Source of the DNA: Polyangium sp. 15x6
Lineage (GTDB): Bacteria; Myxococcota_A; Polyangia; Polyangiales; Polyangiaceae
Length of the DNA stretch: 64,000 bases
Assembly (NCBI RefSeq): GCF_029960785.1
Contig: NZ_JASBQE010000028.1
Span: 1 to 64,000 of the forward strand
Direction of reading: 5' to 3'
The first letter of the stretch is position 1. The number at the start of each line of letters is the position of its first letter. Shown in pieces: positions 16,570 through 25,060 of this stretch. Under the pieces are notes generated by a model. That model was given only the letters and a program-made list of their open reading frames with translations, had not been told where the DNA came from and searched no databases. The translations under genes and the position numbers were made by a program.

Positions 16570-17615
16570 AGAGACAACACGAACGGCGGCATTCTCGCCT
16601 CGTCCCGGTGCCGGTAGCTATGCCGCTGCGGGCTCACGTACAGGCTGCGGTTGTTGATGAGCGGCGCCGAGACGGTGCGGATCGGCCGGCGCTCCCCCGC
16701 GCTTTGGACTTCATAACGATCGATGCCCGCATGTGCATGTGGCCGATCGAGCAGCAACAGCGCCACCCATTCGCCGCGGATGACCGAAAACCCCGATACG
16801 AGGACATGGCCGATCCGTCGCTCGTCCAGAAAAACCTCGTCCCCTTCGGCCACGGGCGCGCCGGCGACGGCCCACACGACCCGCGCCTTTGCGCCCGCCT
16901 CGCGTCGCGCTCGCAGCGCAGCGGAGCCCACGTATTCCTTGCGGTACGAGACGCGCCATTGCAGGCCGAGCTCCAGCGGCGAGAGGCCGGCCCGGCCCTC
17001 GCGCCGGATGTTGAAGAAGCCATTTTCGAGCGCGCATTGCTCCAGCGCGGGCAGGCTCGCGAGCGCGAGGTCGAACGCCGCGCCCTCCCTGAGGAACGAT
17101 TCGCGCACGGTCTCGATTTCGCCCGTGGGGATCAGCAAATCATACCCGTACTCGCCGGTCTTCCCCGACCGGAAAAACACCGCGTCGTCGGCGCGGTAAA
17201 ACGCGAGGTACGGAAGGCTCCCGACGTCGGGGCCGAGCACGGCCGTACAGAGCTCCCAGGCATACGGCCCGTGTAACGAGAGCAGCGTCCCGTCGCATCG
17301 CTCGACAGTCGCATCGACACCCACCGGAAAACGTTTTTCCAGGAACGCGACGAGCTCCTCGGGGGACGGCCCTTCGGCGAGCAAAAAGAACGATTCGTCG
17401 TCGCGGGCCACATGAATGTCCGCGAACGGGCGGGCCTCCTCGTCGAGCAGGAGGCTCGGGCGCATCTGGCCGTCCTGCAGGAAGAGATCACAGGCGACCA
17501 CGTGATCGAGCGCCTCGTATGCGCCTTCGCCCTCGATGCGCAGGCACGTGACGTGATCTCCCGCGGCGAGCGCCACGCTCGTGCGCAAGGCACGGATCTC
17601 GTCATCCATCGACAT
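16566..17615 (-). CDS. GcvT-like (aminomethyltransferase family) protein in a ketosynthase operon
   Basis: About 349 aa. The layout follows the folate-binding glycine cleavage T-protein family: an N-terminal half with CLRIEGEGAYEALDHVV and VARDDESFFLLAE, a middle FRSGKTGEYGYDLLIP, and SPLELGLQWRVSYRKEYVG followed by SAALRARR, which matches the family PLEAGLGW...KxxFxGxxAL segment. A C-terminal barrel-like part follows. Family members transfer one-carbon groups between an amino group and tetrahydrofolate. Glycine cleavage is unlikely here because no gcvH or gcvP is near and the gene is wedged between an ACP gene and a ketoreductase gene. A one-carbon step on an ACP-bound chain, or a non-catalytic role, is possible. 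The start is ATG 17615 or 17609, overlapping the ACP gene. Confidence 0.75.
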   Translation of the reverse strand: MSMDDEIRALRTSVALAAGDHVTCLRIEGEGAYEALDHVVACDLFLQDGQMRPSLLLDEEARPFADIHVARDDESFFLLAEGPSPEELVAFLEKRFPVGVDATVERCDGTLLSLHGPYAWELCTAVLGPDVGSLPYLAFYRADDAVFFRSGKTGEYGYDLLIPTGEIETVRESFLREGAAFDLALASLPALEQCALENGFFNIRREGRAGLSPLELGLQWRVSYRKEYVGSAALRARREAGAKARVVWAVAGAPVAEGDEVFLDERRIGHVLVSGFSVIRGEWVALLLLDRPHAHAGIDRYEVQSAGERRPIRTVSAPLINNRSLYVSPQRHSYRHRDEARMPPFVLSL

Positions 17616-17904
17616 CGTCCGTCCTCCCGTGGGCGAGGGCCAGGTCGACCAGCGTATTCACCGTGCGCATGGCCGGCCGCGACAAACCTTCGTGGGGCAG
17701 CTTCACGCCGAGCTCGGATTCCATGCTGACCAGGAGCTCGACCGCGTCCACCGAATCCAGGCCGAGCCCCGTGCCGAAGAGCGGCGCGTCGGGGTCGATT
17801 TCGTCGGGCGCGCGGCTCACGTGCAGGCGCTCGACGAGGATCGTGCGTACCTTGTCGAGGATACGCTCGCGACGCTGGATGTACCGGGCAAGCTCGGGGT
17901 TCAT
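17602..17904 (-). CDS. Acyl carrier protein
   Basis: A 100-aa acidic carrier protein. The phosphopantetheine attachment site is Ser51 in GLGLDSVDAVEL, the DSV variant of the usual DSL. Helices before and after (ERILDKVRTILVERLHV; LVSMESELGVKLPHE) match the four-helix ACP fold; it is about 20 residues longer than FabF-pathway ACP at both ends. The ATG overlaps the stop of the ketosynthase gene (ATGA), and the 3' end overlaps the start of the GcvT-like gene by 8-14 bp. It is the expected tether for all enzymes of this operon. Confidence 0.93.
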   Translation of the reverse strand: MNPELARYIQRRERILDKVRTILVERLHVSRAPDEIDPDAPLFGTGLGLDSVDAVELLVSMESELGVKLPHEGLSRPAMRTVNTLVDLALAHGRTDDVDG

Positions 17905-19943
17905 GCGGCTCCTTTTCGGCTGAAGACGACGGCGGCCGCGACGGTGCCGCCCGGGTCGGGGACCAGCACGTGCTCCCAGGTCCCCCGCAAGATCGAAGCG
18001 ACGGCGAATGCGCAGGCGAACATGGCCGCGGCCGCCGGCGCGGGGCCGAGCACGGGCGTGACGTCCGGCGCCACGAAAATGTCTTTTGCGTCGATCCCGG
18101 CCATTCGAATCGCGAGGCGCGTGGCTCCTTCCACGTCGCCCGGGCCGGCGAGCCCGAATCCCGCGACGCGTACGGCCTTCGAGGCGTCTTGCGCGGGTGT
18201 TTTGCCGAGGACGAGGCACGCCGCGCCTTCTCCCTCGTGCGCCTCGGATTCGGCGGAGACGCGCTCGTCGACGCCCGCCGCGAGGAGCAGATCGACGTCG
18301 GGCCGCGCCGAGAGGTGCATGGCCGCGTAAAGGAGCGCGACGAGGCCGCTGCCTTCGCCCGTGGTGAGCGTCGTCGTCGGGCCTTTGAGCGCGCAGAGCT
18401 TCGTGCACGTCCCCGCGGACGCATTGAGGACCATACGCGTGAACGCCGTGGCCGAGAGGCGCGCGAGCCCACGCTCGCGAATGCTGTCCCTGAATTCGCG
18501 CTCGCTCTCGGTCGAGGCGCGCGTCATGCCGACGAAGAGCCCCGCCCGCTCGCGTTTCGCGCCGCGCAGCGTGATTCCCGCGTCGGCGAGCGCGAGCGCC
18601 GCGGCGGCCGAGAGGTATCGCGAGGCAGGATCCATCCCGCGGCCATCCGCCGTGGGAATCAGGCTCTCGATGCGAAATGCAGGCGCGCGGCGGCGGAGCG
18701 GGACATTCGCGGCGAGCGCGGCCCCGAGCGCGTCGAGATCCATCCCGTGTGGGCCCACGGCGGAGGCGCCGAGGACCAGCACTTCGGCCGCGGTTTGTCT
18801 CGGCGCAACGTGTTCCGCCCTGCCCACGATCACGGCCGCATTGGCGCCCCCGAACGCGGAGTTGTTGCAGAGCGCGCGCTCGACGCGGGCCACGCGGGGC
18901 CGGTCGCCGGCCACCGGATCGGCCGGAGAGCGCGGACGCGGCTTTTCGTAATGCAAGGTGGGAGGGATCTTGTCCTCTGCCATGCCACACAGGGTCGCGA
19001 TGAGCTCCAGCACGCCCGCGGCGCCCTGCGCGTGGCCGAGAAAACTCTTCGTCGAGCTCACGGGCAAACGCGCCACACGTTCGCCGAACACCTGCTCGAT
19101 GGCGCGGTATTCGGCGGCGTCGTTGGCCGCGGTGCCCGTGCCGTGGGCATTCACGTAATCGATACCCTCGGCCTCCATCCCCGCATCGATGAGCGCGCCT
19201 CGCAGCGCGCGCGCGACGCCGGCGCCCGTGGGGTCGGGCGTGGTCGGATGATAGGCGTCGGCCGAGAGGCCATACCCGAGCATCGTCGCGAGCACCCGCG
19301 CGCCCCGGGCCCGGGCCTCGTCACCGCGTTCGAGGACCAGAAACCCCGCGCCCTCGCCCAGCGTGGTCCCCACGGGCTCGCTGAACGGCGCGCATTTCGA
19401 GGTGCAAAGCAGCCCGAGCGCGTGAAAGCCGGCGAAAATCTCCGGCGTGAGCTCGTCCGTGCCGCCGGCAATGGCCAGATCGCAAAGCCCCGCTTCGAGC
19501 AGATCGCGGCCGAGCCCGATCGCGTTCGTCGAGGAGGAGCACGCCGTCGAAACGGTGAGCGTCGGCCCCTCGATCCCGAGGGCACGCGCGACCTCCGCGG
19601 CGACGAGGTGCAGGCCGTCCACGTGAATGCCGAGGCTCGTGCCGAGGACGAGGGCCACGCGGCGCGCCGCCATGCCGCCCGGCCCGATCTGCAAGCCGGC
19701 ATTCGCGAGGGCCTCGCGCGCGGCGGTCGTCGCGAATGTGACGCATGGATCACCGGAGACCGCCCCCGGCACCATCCCGCCGAGCGAGACGGAAAAACCC
19801 TCGGTCGAGAACCGCTCGATCGGACGAATCCCGTCGCGGCCCTCCTCGATGGCGGCCCACAACGCAGGCGCGGTCGCGCCGAGCGCCGAGACGGCGCCCA
19901 TTCCCGTGATCGCAACCGGGAGGCTCTGCATTGGCGAGAGCAT
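17901..19943 (-). CDS. Ketosynthase fused to an inactive ketosynthase-like (chain-length-factor-like) domain
   Basis: A 680-aa protein. Residues about 8-390 are a complete FabF/KAS II-type ketosynthase with the catalytic triad: Cys135 in STACSSS, His267 in NAHGTGT and His304 in SFLGHAQGAAG. Residues about 388-680 form a second, shorter ketosynthase-like half. It restarts with LVLGASAVGPHG and contains GPTTTLTTGEGSG, where the active-site Cys is replaced by Glu530; it also lacks an HGTGT motif. This is like the inactive KS-beta (chain length factor) of type II polyketide synthases, but fused in one chain. The start could also be ATG 19931 (MQSLPVAITGMG). The upstream gene ends 14 nt away and the stop overlaps the ACP start. 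Confidence 0.88.
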   Translation of the reverse strand: MLSPMQSLPVAITGMGAVSALGATAPALWAAIEEGRDGIRPIERFSTEGFSVSLGGMVPGAVSGDPCVTFATTAAREALANAGLQIGPGGMAARRVALVLGTSLGIHVDGLHLVAAEVARALGIEGPTLTVSTACSSSTNAIGLGRDLLEAGLCDLAIAGGTDELTPEIFAGFHALGLLCTSKCAPFSEPVGTTLGEGAGFLVLERGDEARARGARVLATMLGYGLSADAYHPTTPDPTGAGVARALRGALIDAGMEAEGIDYVNAHGTGTAANDAAEYRAIEQVFGERVARLPVSSTKSFLGHAQGAAGVLELIATLCGMAEDKIPPTLHYEKPRPRSPADPVAGDRPRVARVERALCNNSAFGGANAAVIVGRAEHVAPRQTAAEVLVLGASAVGPHGMDLDALGAALAANVPLRRRAPAFRIESLIPTADGRGMDPASRYLSAAAALALADAGITLRGAKRERAGLFVGMTRASTESEREFRDSIRERGLARLSATAFTRMVLNASAGTCTKLCALKGPTTTLTTGEGSGLVALLYAAMHLSARPDVDLLLAAGVDERVSAESEAHEGEGAACLVLGKTPAQDASKAVRVAGFGLAGPGDVEGATRLAIRMAGIDAKDIFVAPDVTPVLGPAPAAAAMFACAFAVASILRGTWEHVLVPDPGGTVAAAVVFSRKGAA

Positions 19944-19957
19944 GCCGCGAGGCGAGA

Positions 19958-20956
19958 TCAGTCCTCGGCCGCCCGCATGATCGCGCCCACGATGAGCGTG
20001 ATGAGCCCCGCGATGCCGAGGATCGCGCCGGCCGTCATCGCGAACACGCCGCCGCCCATGCCGGCCGAGACGCAGATGCCGCCGATCAGGAGCGCGAGCG
20101 CGCCGACGCCGAGCAGAATGCCGCCCACCGAGAGCACCGTGCTACTGCGTTGATGCGGGTCCGACTTGGGGGCATAAGGCCCATTCGCGTCGTTCGTCGG
20201 ATCGGTGCTCGCCACGTTCCAGCGCCGCGCGTGCATCTCCGTGCGCTCCCGGAGCTGGAAAAACGCCTCCTCGCCCATTTGCGCGACGAGGCGGCGCTCG
20301 AACTCCGCGGCCGTCGCCGGCCGCGCCGCGACCTTGTTCACCTTCGTCACGTATTCATCGATGAGCAGCGGCGTCGATTGTTTCATGCGCGCGCACGCCT
20401 CGGTCGCAATCGAGCGCAAATGCAGCCGCCGCTCCATGGAAATTCCGGTCTTGGCCGCGTCCTCGTCGATCGCCTCGACGATCCGCATCCCGAGACCCGG
20501 ATCCTTGCGCATCCGGAGGCCGATGTCCGCGCGTTCGGTGGGGGTCAAAGCTTCGAGCTCGCTCGTCATGCCGAGCATCGCTTCGTCCATCTCGCCCATC
20601 CCGTTCCACATCCGCGCCTGCATGCCGGGATGCACGCGCGCCTCCTCGGGCAGGTCGTTGAACGAGCCCACGAGGAGCAGCGAGCGGAGCGTCTTGCGGA
20701 CGAGCTTCTCCTGCTTCTGATACTTCGGATCCGTAGCATCGAGCTTCGGATACATCGACGTGAGGGGGCCTCCGCCGGTCTTCAGCGCGTCGAGGCCTCC
20801 ATCGAGGCGCGCGAGGAACCTGTCCATTTCCTCCGGGCTCATCACCGCGATCGGCGACGCGGCCGCGCCTGTCGCACCCGCGCAACCCAGGGTCCCCGCG
20901 GCCGCCGTCCCCGCGCCGCCGATCACGCCCACCTTCAGGAAATCACGTCGTTCCAT
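19958..20956 (-). CDS. Tat-exported protein with two C-terminal membrane helices, unknown function
   Basis: 332 aa. The N-terminus MERRDFLKVGVIGGAG is a twin-arginine signal (RRDFLK), and GTLGC (Cys25) could be a non-canonical lipobox. The middle (about 35-250) is helical and soluble, with charged segments such as YQKQEKLVRKTLRSLLLVG and LTPTERADIGLRMRKD. The end (about 262-328) has two strongly hydrophobic glycine-rich segments joined by a short turn. I do not recognise the family. It is the first gene of the ketosynthase operon (14-nt gap to the ketosynthase start), so it may anchor the pathway or its product at the membrane. Confidence 0.7.
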   Translation of the reverse strand: MERRDFLKVGVIGGAGTAAAGTLGCAGATGAAASPIAVMSPEEMDRFLARLDGGLDALKTGGGPLTSMYPKLDATDPKYQKQEKLVRKTLRSLLLVGSFNDLPEEARVHPGMQARMWNGMGEMDEAMLGMTSELEALTPTERADIGLRMRKDPGLGMRIVEAIDEDAAKTGISMERRLHLRSIATEACARMKQSTPLLIDEYVTKVNKVAARPATAAEFERRLVAQMGEEAFFQLRERTEMHARRWNVASTDPTNDANGPYAPKSDPHQRSSTVLSVGGILLGVGALALLIGGICVSAGMGGGVFAMTAGAILGIAGLITLIVGAIMRAAED

Positions 20957-21019
20957 GACCCACCCCGAACGTTGAGGAAGAAAAGTCCCTCCGTGAGGAT
21001 GCCCAACTGGATGGGGACG

Positions 21020-24000
21020 TCAAGCCGCGCCCGGTGACGCACCGAGCCATGCCTCCGCGAGCACGAGCGTGCGCGCATTGTCCGGAACGGCGCGCAGGAA
21101 GCGCGTCCGGCGCGCCGGGTCGCCGATCTTCTCGGCCCGGCCGAGGAGATGCGCGCGCGCGGCCGAGAGCGCTTCCTTCGCGCGTTCGTGCTGGCCGTTC
21201 GCGTCGAGCGCCTCGGCATACACGAGCCGCACGAGCGGCTCGTCCGAGAGGAGCGCGCCGACCTGCTCGAGGAGCTGCATCGCCTCCTCCGCCGCCGAGA
21301 GCGCCTCCGCAGGGCGGCCGCACGCGAGCAGCACGCGCGCCAGCGTCGCGAGGTACGAGCAGCGACGGTTCGGCGGCGCGTCGACGAGCGCCACGGCCTC
21401 GATCGCGGCGCGCTCGGCGGCCTCGCTGTCGCCCTGCCGCACGAGCACGAGCGCGAGGAACTGCCGCACGTCGTGCGCCGAGAGCACGAGGCCGGCGTTC
21501 GTGAGCGTCTCCAGGATGTCTTCGAGCAGCGCGCGCGCCTCGGCGAGCGCCCCGCGCGCCGCGAGCGCCTCGGCGAGCCCGTGGCGCGCGCTCGCCGCGA
21601 GCATCGGCAAGCACTGCGCTTCGGCGCGCGCGACGAGCGTGGCGAGCTCCTCCTCGGCGCGCGCATGATCGCCGAGGTCGCAGAGCACGAGCGCCGCATA
21701 GATGCGCATCGAGATGCCGAACCTGTCGACCTCGGCCGCCTCGAAGCACCGCGCGGCTTCGAGGAAAAACTCGTACGACGGTTCGAGGTCTCCCTCGACG
21801 AGCGCGCGCGTCGCCGAGACGGCCGCCCACTCGGCCCGCACGATCGGCTCGCCCCGCGTGGACTCGGGCGCTTGATGGAACCGCTCGGTGAGCGTCTCGG
21901 CCGCGCTGCGCTGCCCGGAGCGCAGCAGCATCCGCGCGATCCAGCCCATCGCCGCGAGCCTGCGCGTGAACGGCGAGGCCTCGCGATCGGCGCGCTCGAG
22001 CATCGACTCCGCGATCCCGAGGAGCTGCCTTCGTTCGCCGCGCGAGCTCTCGGCCCACGCCGCCGCGCTCGCCGCGCCGAACCAGAGCGGGCTGTCCGGC
22101 GAGAGGAGCTGCATCGCCTCGCGCGCGCGCCGCGCCGCCTCCGCGAGCTCACCGCGGTAGAAATGCGCCTCGGCCTGCGCTTGTCGTACCTCGCCGAGCA
22201 GGCCGCCGTCCGCGCCGCACGCCTCGGCGCGCTCGGTCCGTTCGAGCACCGCCTCGAAGTCGTTCGCGCTGAGGGCCTGCGTCGAGGCGCGCACGAACCA
22301 CACCGCGGCCTTCTCGCGCTCCTCGCCGCGCTCGCAGTGCTCGGCGAGGACCATCGCGTCACGCTCGCCCGCGACTTCCAGCCACTCCGCGGCGAGCCTG
22401 TGGCCAAGCGCGCGATCGACCTCCGTCAGCGCCGCATAGGCGACGTCGCGCAGGAGGTCGTGCCGGAACGCGAGCTCCTCCTCGCCGGGAAAACGGCTCT
22501 CGCGGCGACGCATGAGGAGCTCGCGGTGGACGAGCGTCTCGATCCAGCGACCCACGTCGACGACGCTGCTCTCGCCGCCGAGCAGCGCGCGCACGCCGCC
22601 GGTCCAGAACGTCTCGCCGAAGACGCTGCCCGCGCGGAGCAGCCAGCGCGCCTCGCTCGGCAGCGCTTCGAGGCGCGCTTGCAGCATCGCGAGCACCGTC
22701 TTCGGCAGCGCGGTCTCCTGGCCCTCGGCCACCGCGCGCAAGAGCTCCTCCAGGTAAAACGGATTGCCCGCGGCCTGCGCCACGACACGCGCGAGCAACG
22801 ACGGCGGCGCGTCGTCGCCGAGCACGTGCCGCGCGAGCCGCTCGCTCGCGCGCCGCGAGAGCTCGCCGAGCCGGATCTCCTGCATGCCGCGATCCGCCCA
22901 GAGCCCCGGGAACCGCTCGTGTACGTCGGGCCGCGCGAGCGCGAGGACGAACAGCGAGCGCTCGCGCGCGAGCCGGAGCGCTGCATCGAGGAGCTGCACG
23001 CTCGGCGTGTCGGCCCAGTGCAGATCCTCGAGCACCAGCACCACGGGCCGCGCCGCGCTCGCCGCGCTCACGAAGTCCTCGAAGCCGCGGCGGAGCTGGT
23101 CACCCATGAGCACGGGATCTTTCCGCGCCGCGCGCAGAAACGTGCTCGCCTCCTCGGCAGCCCACGGCGCGCCCACGAGCTCGCCGTAGAGCTCCATCAC
23201 GCGCCCCGCGTCCGCGCCGAGGTGCCGCGTCACCGCGCCGCGGATCTTCTCCCGCCGCACCTCGATCGGATCCTCCTCGTGCAGCGACGAAGCCCGCCGC
23301 AAGAGCTCGGCGGCCATCCCGAAGGGCGCGCCCGTGCGCGTCGGATCTCCCTGCGCGAGCCAGATCTCGGGGCGCGGCTCGGACGCGGCGAGCTTCTGCA
23401 AGAGCTCGTGCCGGATCCGCGACTTGCCGATGCCGGCCACGCCCGTCACGAGCACCGCGCGCGCCTGGGGCTCGCTCGCGCACTCCTCGTAGAGCGCGAG
23501 CAACGTCGAGAGCTCACGCTCGCGGCCCACGCACGGCGTCAAACGCCCGAGCAAGAGCCGCGATCCATCCTGCGCCTGCGCCTCGCCGAGGAGCGACCGC
23601 ACCTCCTCGCTCCCCTCGATCACGAAGCGCGCTTCGAGCAACTCCGCCGTCAGTTCGTCGAGGCGCACCGGCCGACGCGCGCCGCTCTCCGCATCCTCGC
23701 TCTTCGCCGTGCGCCGCTCCTCCTCGCGCAAGAGCTTTGCCGCGCGATCGATGCCTTCCCCGACGGGCAGCGCATGCGACAGCACCCCTCGCCCCGTCAC
23801 GAGCACCAACGGCGCATCCGGCACCATCGCCCGCAACGCGAGCGCGCACCGCGCGGCTTGCGCCGCCTGATCCGTCGCCATCCCCGCGCCCGACAGCACG
23901 AGCGCCGCCGACCCGTCCGCCAGCGCCTCCACGCGCGCCCCGTACGATCGCGCCACCGCGCGCAGCGCCGCGAGAGGCGCGATGCCGGCCGAATCCATCG

Positions 24001-24967
24001 TCATGCCCAGCGGATCGATGGGCGGCAGGACCTCCTTCGGCGCGGACACCAGGATCACGCTCACGAGACGCTGCTCCCCACTGCCGAGGGCGCCCTTCGA
24101 TCGCAGCGTATGCGGCGGCTCGCTCGTGATCTCGTCGTTCGCCACGCGCGCGAGTGCGCCCACCACCGCGTCGCCGTCGGCGAGCCGCTCTTCCGGCTGC
24201 TTCGCGACCATCCGCGCGATGAGCATGTCGAGCGCGGGCGGCACGCCGGGCCGGAGCGCCGAGACCTTCGGCACCTCCTCGAAGAGCACCTTCGCCAGCA
24301 CGGCCACCACGTGCTGCCCGGTGAACGCGGGCTTGCCCGCGAGGCACTCGAACAGCACGCATCCGAGGGCGAACACGTCGGCCCGTGCGTTCACCGCGCG
24401 ATCCCCGCGCGCTTGCTCGGGCGCCACGTAGCCCGGCGTCCCCATGAACACGCCCGTCCTCGTGACGACGTTCGGGTCCGAGGCGCGCCGCGCGATCCCG
24501 AAGTCGAGCAGCATCGCGCGCCGTACGTCGCCGTCACGCAGGAAGATGTTGCTCGGCTTGATGTCGCGGTGGACGATCCCGTGCCGGTGCGCGAGCGCGA
24601 GCGCGCCGGCCATGCGCTCGGCGAGCGCCATCGTCTCCTCGACGCTCAGCCGCTCTCGCGCGATGCGCGCGTCGAGCCCCTCGCCCGAGAGCCACTCCAT
24701 CGCGAGGTACGGCTCGCCCGAGTCGAGCTCGCCGTAGCCGAGGTATCGCACGATGGCCGGATGCGAGAGCGTGGCGAGCACGCGCGCCTCGCGATCGAAC
24801 CGCGCGCGCTCCTCGACGCTCGCGCCGTTCATGATCTTGATCGCGACCTTGTCGCCGGTCTCGCGGTCGCGGGCCTCGAAGACGGCGCCCATGCCGCCTT
24901 GGCCTGCGAGACGCGCGAGCTCGAAGCGCTCGCCAACCGACACTCCTACCCGCATCTCCAGCATCAT
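21020..24967 (-). CDS. Ser/Thr protein kinase with AAA ATPase and TPR region
   Basis: A 1315-aa cytoplasmic signalling protein. The eukaryotic-type kinase domain (about 12-275) is complete: Gly-rich loop GQGGMGAV, Lys44 in VAIK, the HRDIKPSN loop (133-140), DFG (155-157) and APEQ (182-185). After a linker, a predicted cyclase-like/AAA16 ATPase region carries LTPCVGRERELSTLL and a Walker A in GVAGIGKS (509-516) with Walker B-like VVLVLEDLHWAD. The C-terminal third is made of helical TPR-like repeats rich in Ala/Arg/Glu. This layout is common in myxobacteria and similar to the paralogue at 26022-29924. No clear ribosome site marks the start; ATG 24967, 24964 or 24955 are possible. Confidence 0.92.
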   Translation of the reverse strand: MMLEMRVGVSVGERFELARLAGQGGMGAVFEARDRETGDKVAIKIMNGASVEERARFDREARVLATLSHPAIVRYLGYGELDSGEPYLAMEWLSGEGLDARIARERLSVEETMALAERMAGALALAHRHGIVHRDIKPSNIFLRDGDVRRAMLLDFGIARRASDPNVVTRTGVFMGTPGYVAPEQARGDRAVNARADVFALGCVLFECLAGKPAFTGQHVVAVLAKVLFEEVPKVSALRPGVPPALDMLIARMVAKQPEERLADGDAVVGALARVANDEITSEPPHTLRSKGALGSGEQRLVSVILVSAPKEVLPPIDPLGMTMDSAGIAPLAALRAVARSYGARVEALADGSAALVLSGAGMATDQAAQAARCALALRAMVPDAPLVLVTGRGVLSHALPVGEGIDRAAKLLREEERRTAKSEDAESGARRPVRLDELTAELLEARFVIEGSEEVRSLLGEAQAQDGSRLLLGRLTPCVGRERELSTLLALYEECASEPQARAVLVTGVAGIGKSRIRHELLQKLAASEPRPEIWLAQGDPTRTGAPFGMAAELLRRASSLHEEDPIEVRREKIRGAVTRHLGADAGRVMELYGELVGAPWAAEEASTFLRAARKDPVLMGDQLRRGFEDFVSAASAARPVVLVLEDLHWADTPSVQLLDAALRLARERSLFVLALARPDVHERFPGLWADRGMQEIRLGELSRRASERLARHVLGDDAPPSLLARVVAQAAGNPFYLEELLRAVAEGQETALPKTVLAMLQARLEALPSEARWLLRAGSVFGETFWTGGVRALLGGESSVVDVGRWIETLVHRELLMRRRESRFPGEEELAFRHDLLRDVAYAALTEVDRALGHRLAAEWLEVAGERDAMVLAEHCERGEEREKAAVWFVRASTQALSANDFEAVLERTERAEACGADGGLLGEVRQAQAEAHFYRGELAEAARRAREAMQLLSPDSPLWFGAASAAAWAESSRGERRQLLGIAESMLERADREASPFTRRLAAMGWIARMLLRSGQRSAAETLTERFHQAPESTRGEPIVRAEWAAVSATRALVEGDLEPSYEFFLEAARCFEAAEVDRFGISMRIYAALVLCDLGDHARAEEELATLVARAEAQCLPMLAASARHGLAEALAARGALAEARALLEDILETLTNAGLVLSAHDVRQFLALVLVRQGDSEAAERAAIEAVALVDAPPNRRCSYLATLARVLLACGRPAEALSAAEEAMQLLEQVGALLSDEPLVRLVYAEALDANGQHERAKEALSAARAHLLGRAEKIGDPARRTRFLRAVPDNARTLVLAEAWLGASPGAA

Positions 24968-25060
24968 CGCACGTCACGCGTGGGCTTCGAGAAGGCAGTT
25001 CGGCTGCGCAGCTTCTTTTCCAGTCTGTCGCGACCGGCTATCTTGCGCGCCCCTTTTCCC

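Noticed and set aside
21149-24960. Very long open frame on the plus strand opposite the first kinase, running into the transporter gene
   Set aside because: The frame upstream of 25061 reads as Arg/His/Glu-rich antisense of the kinase; only the part from ATG 25061 shows membrane helices and family motifs.
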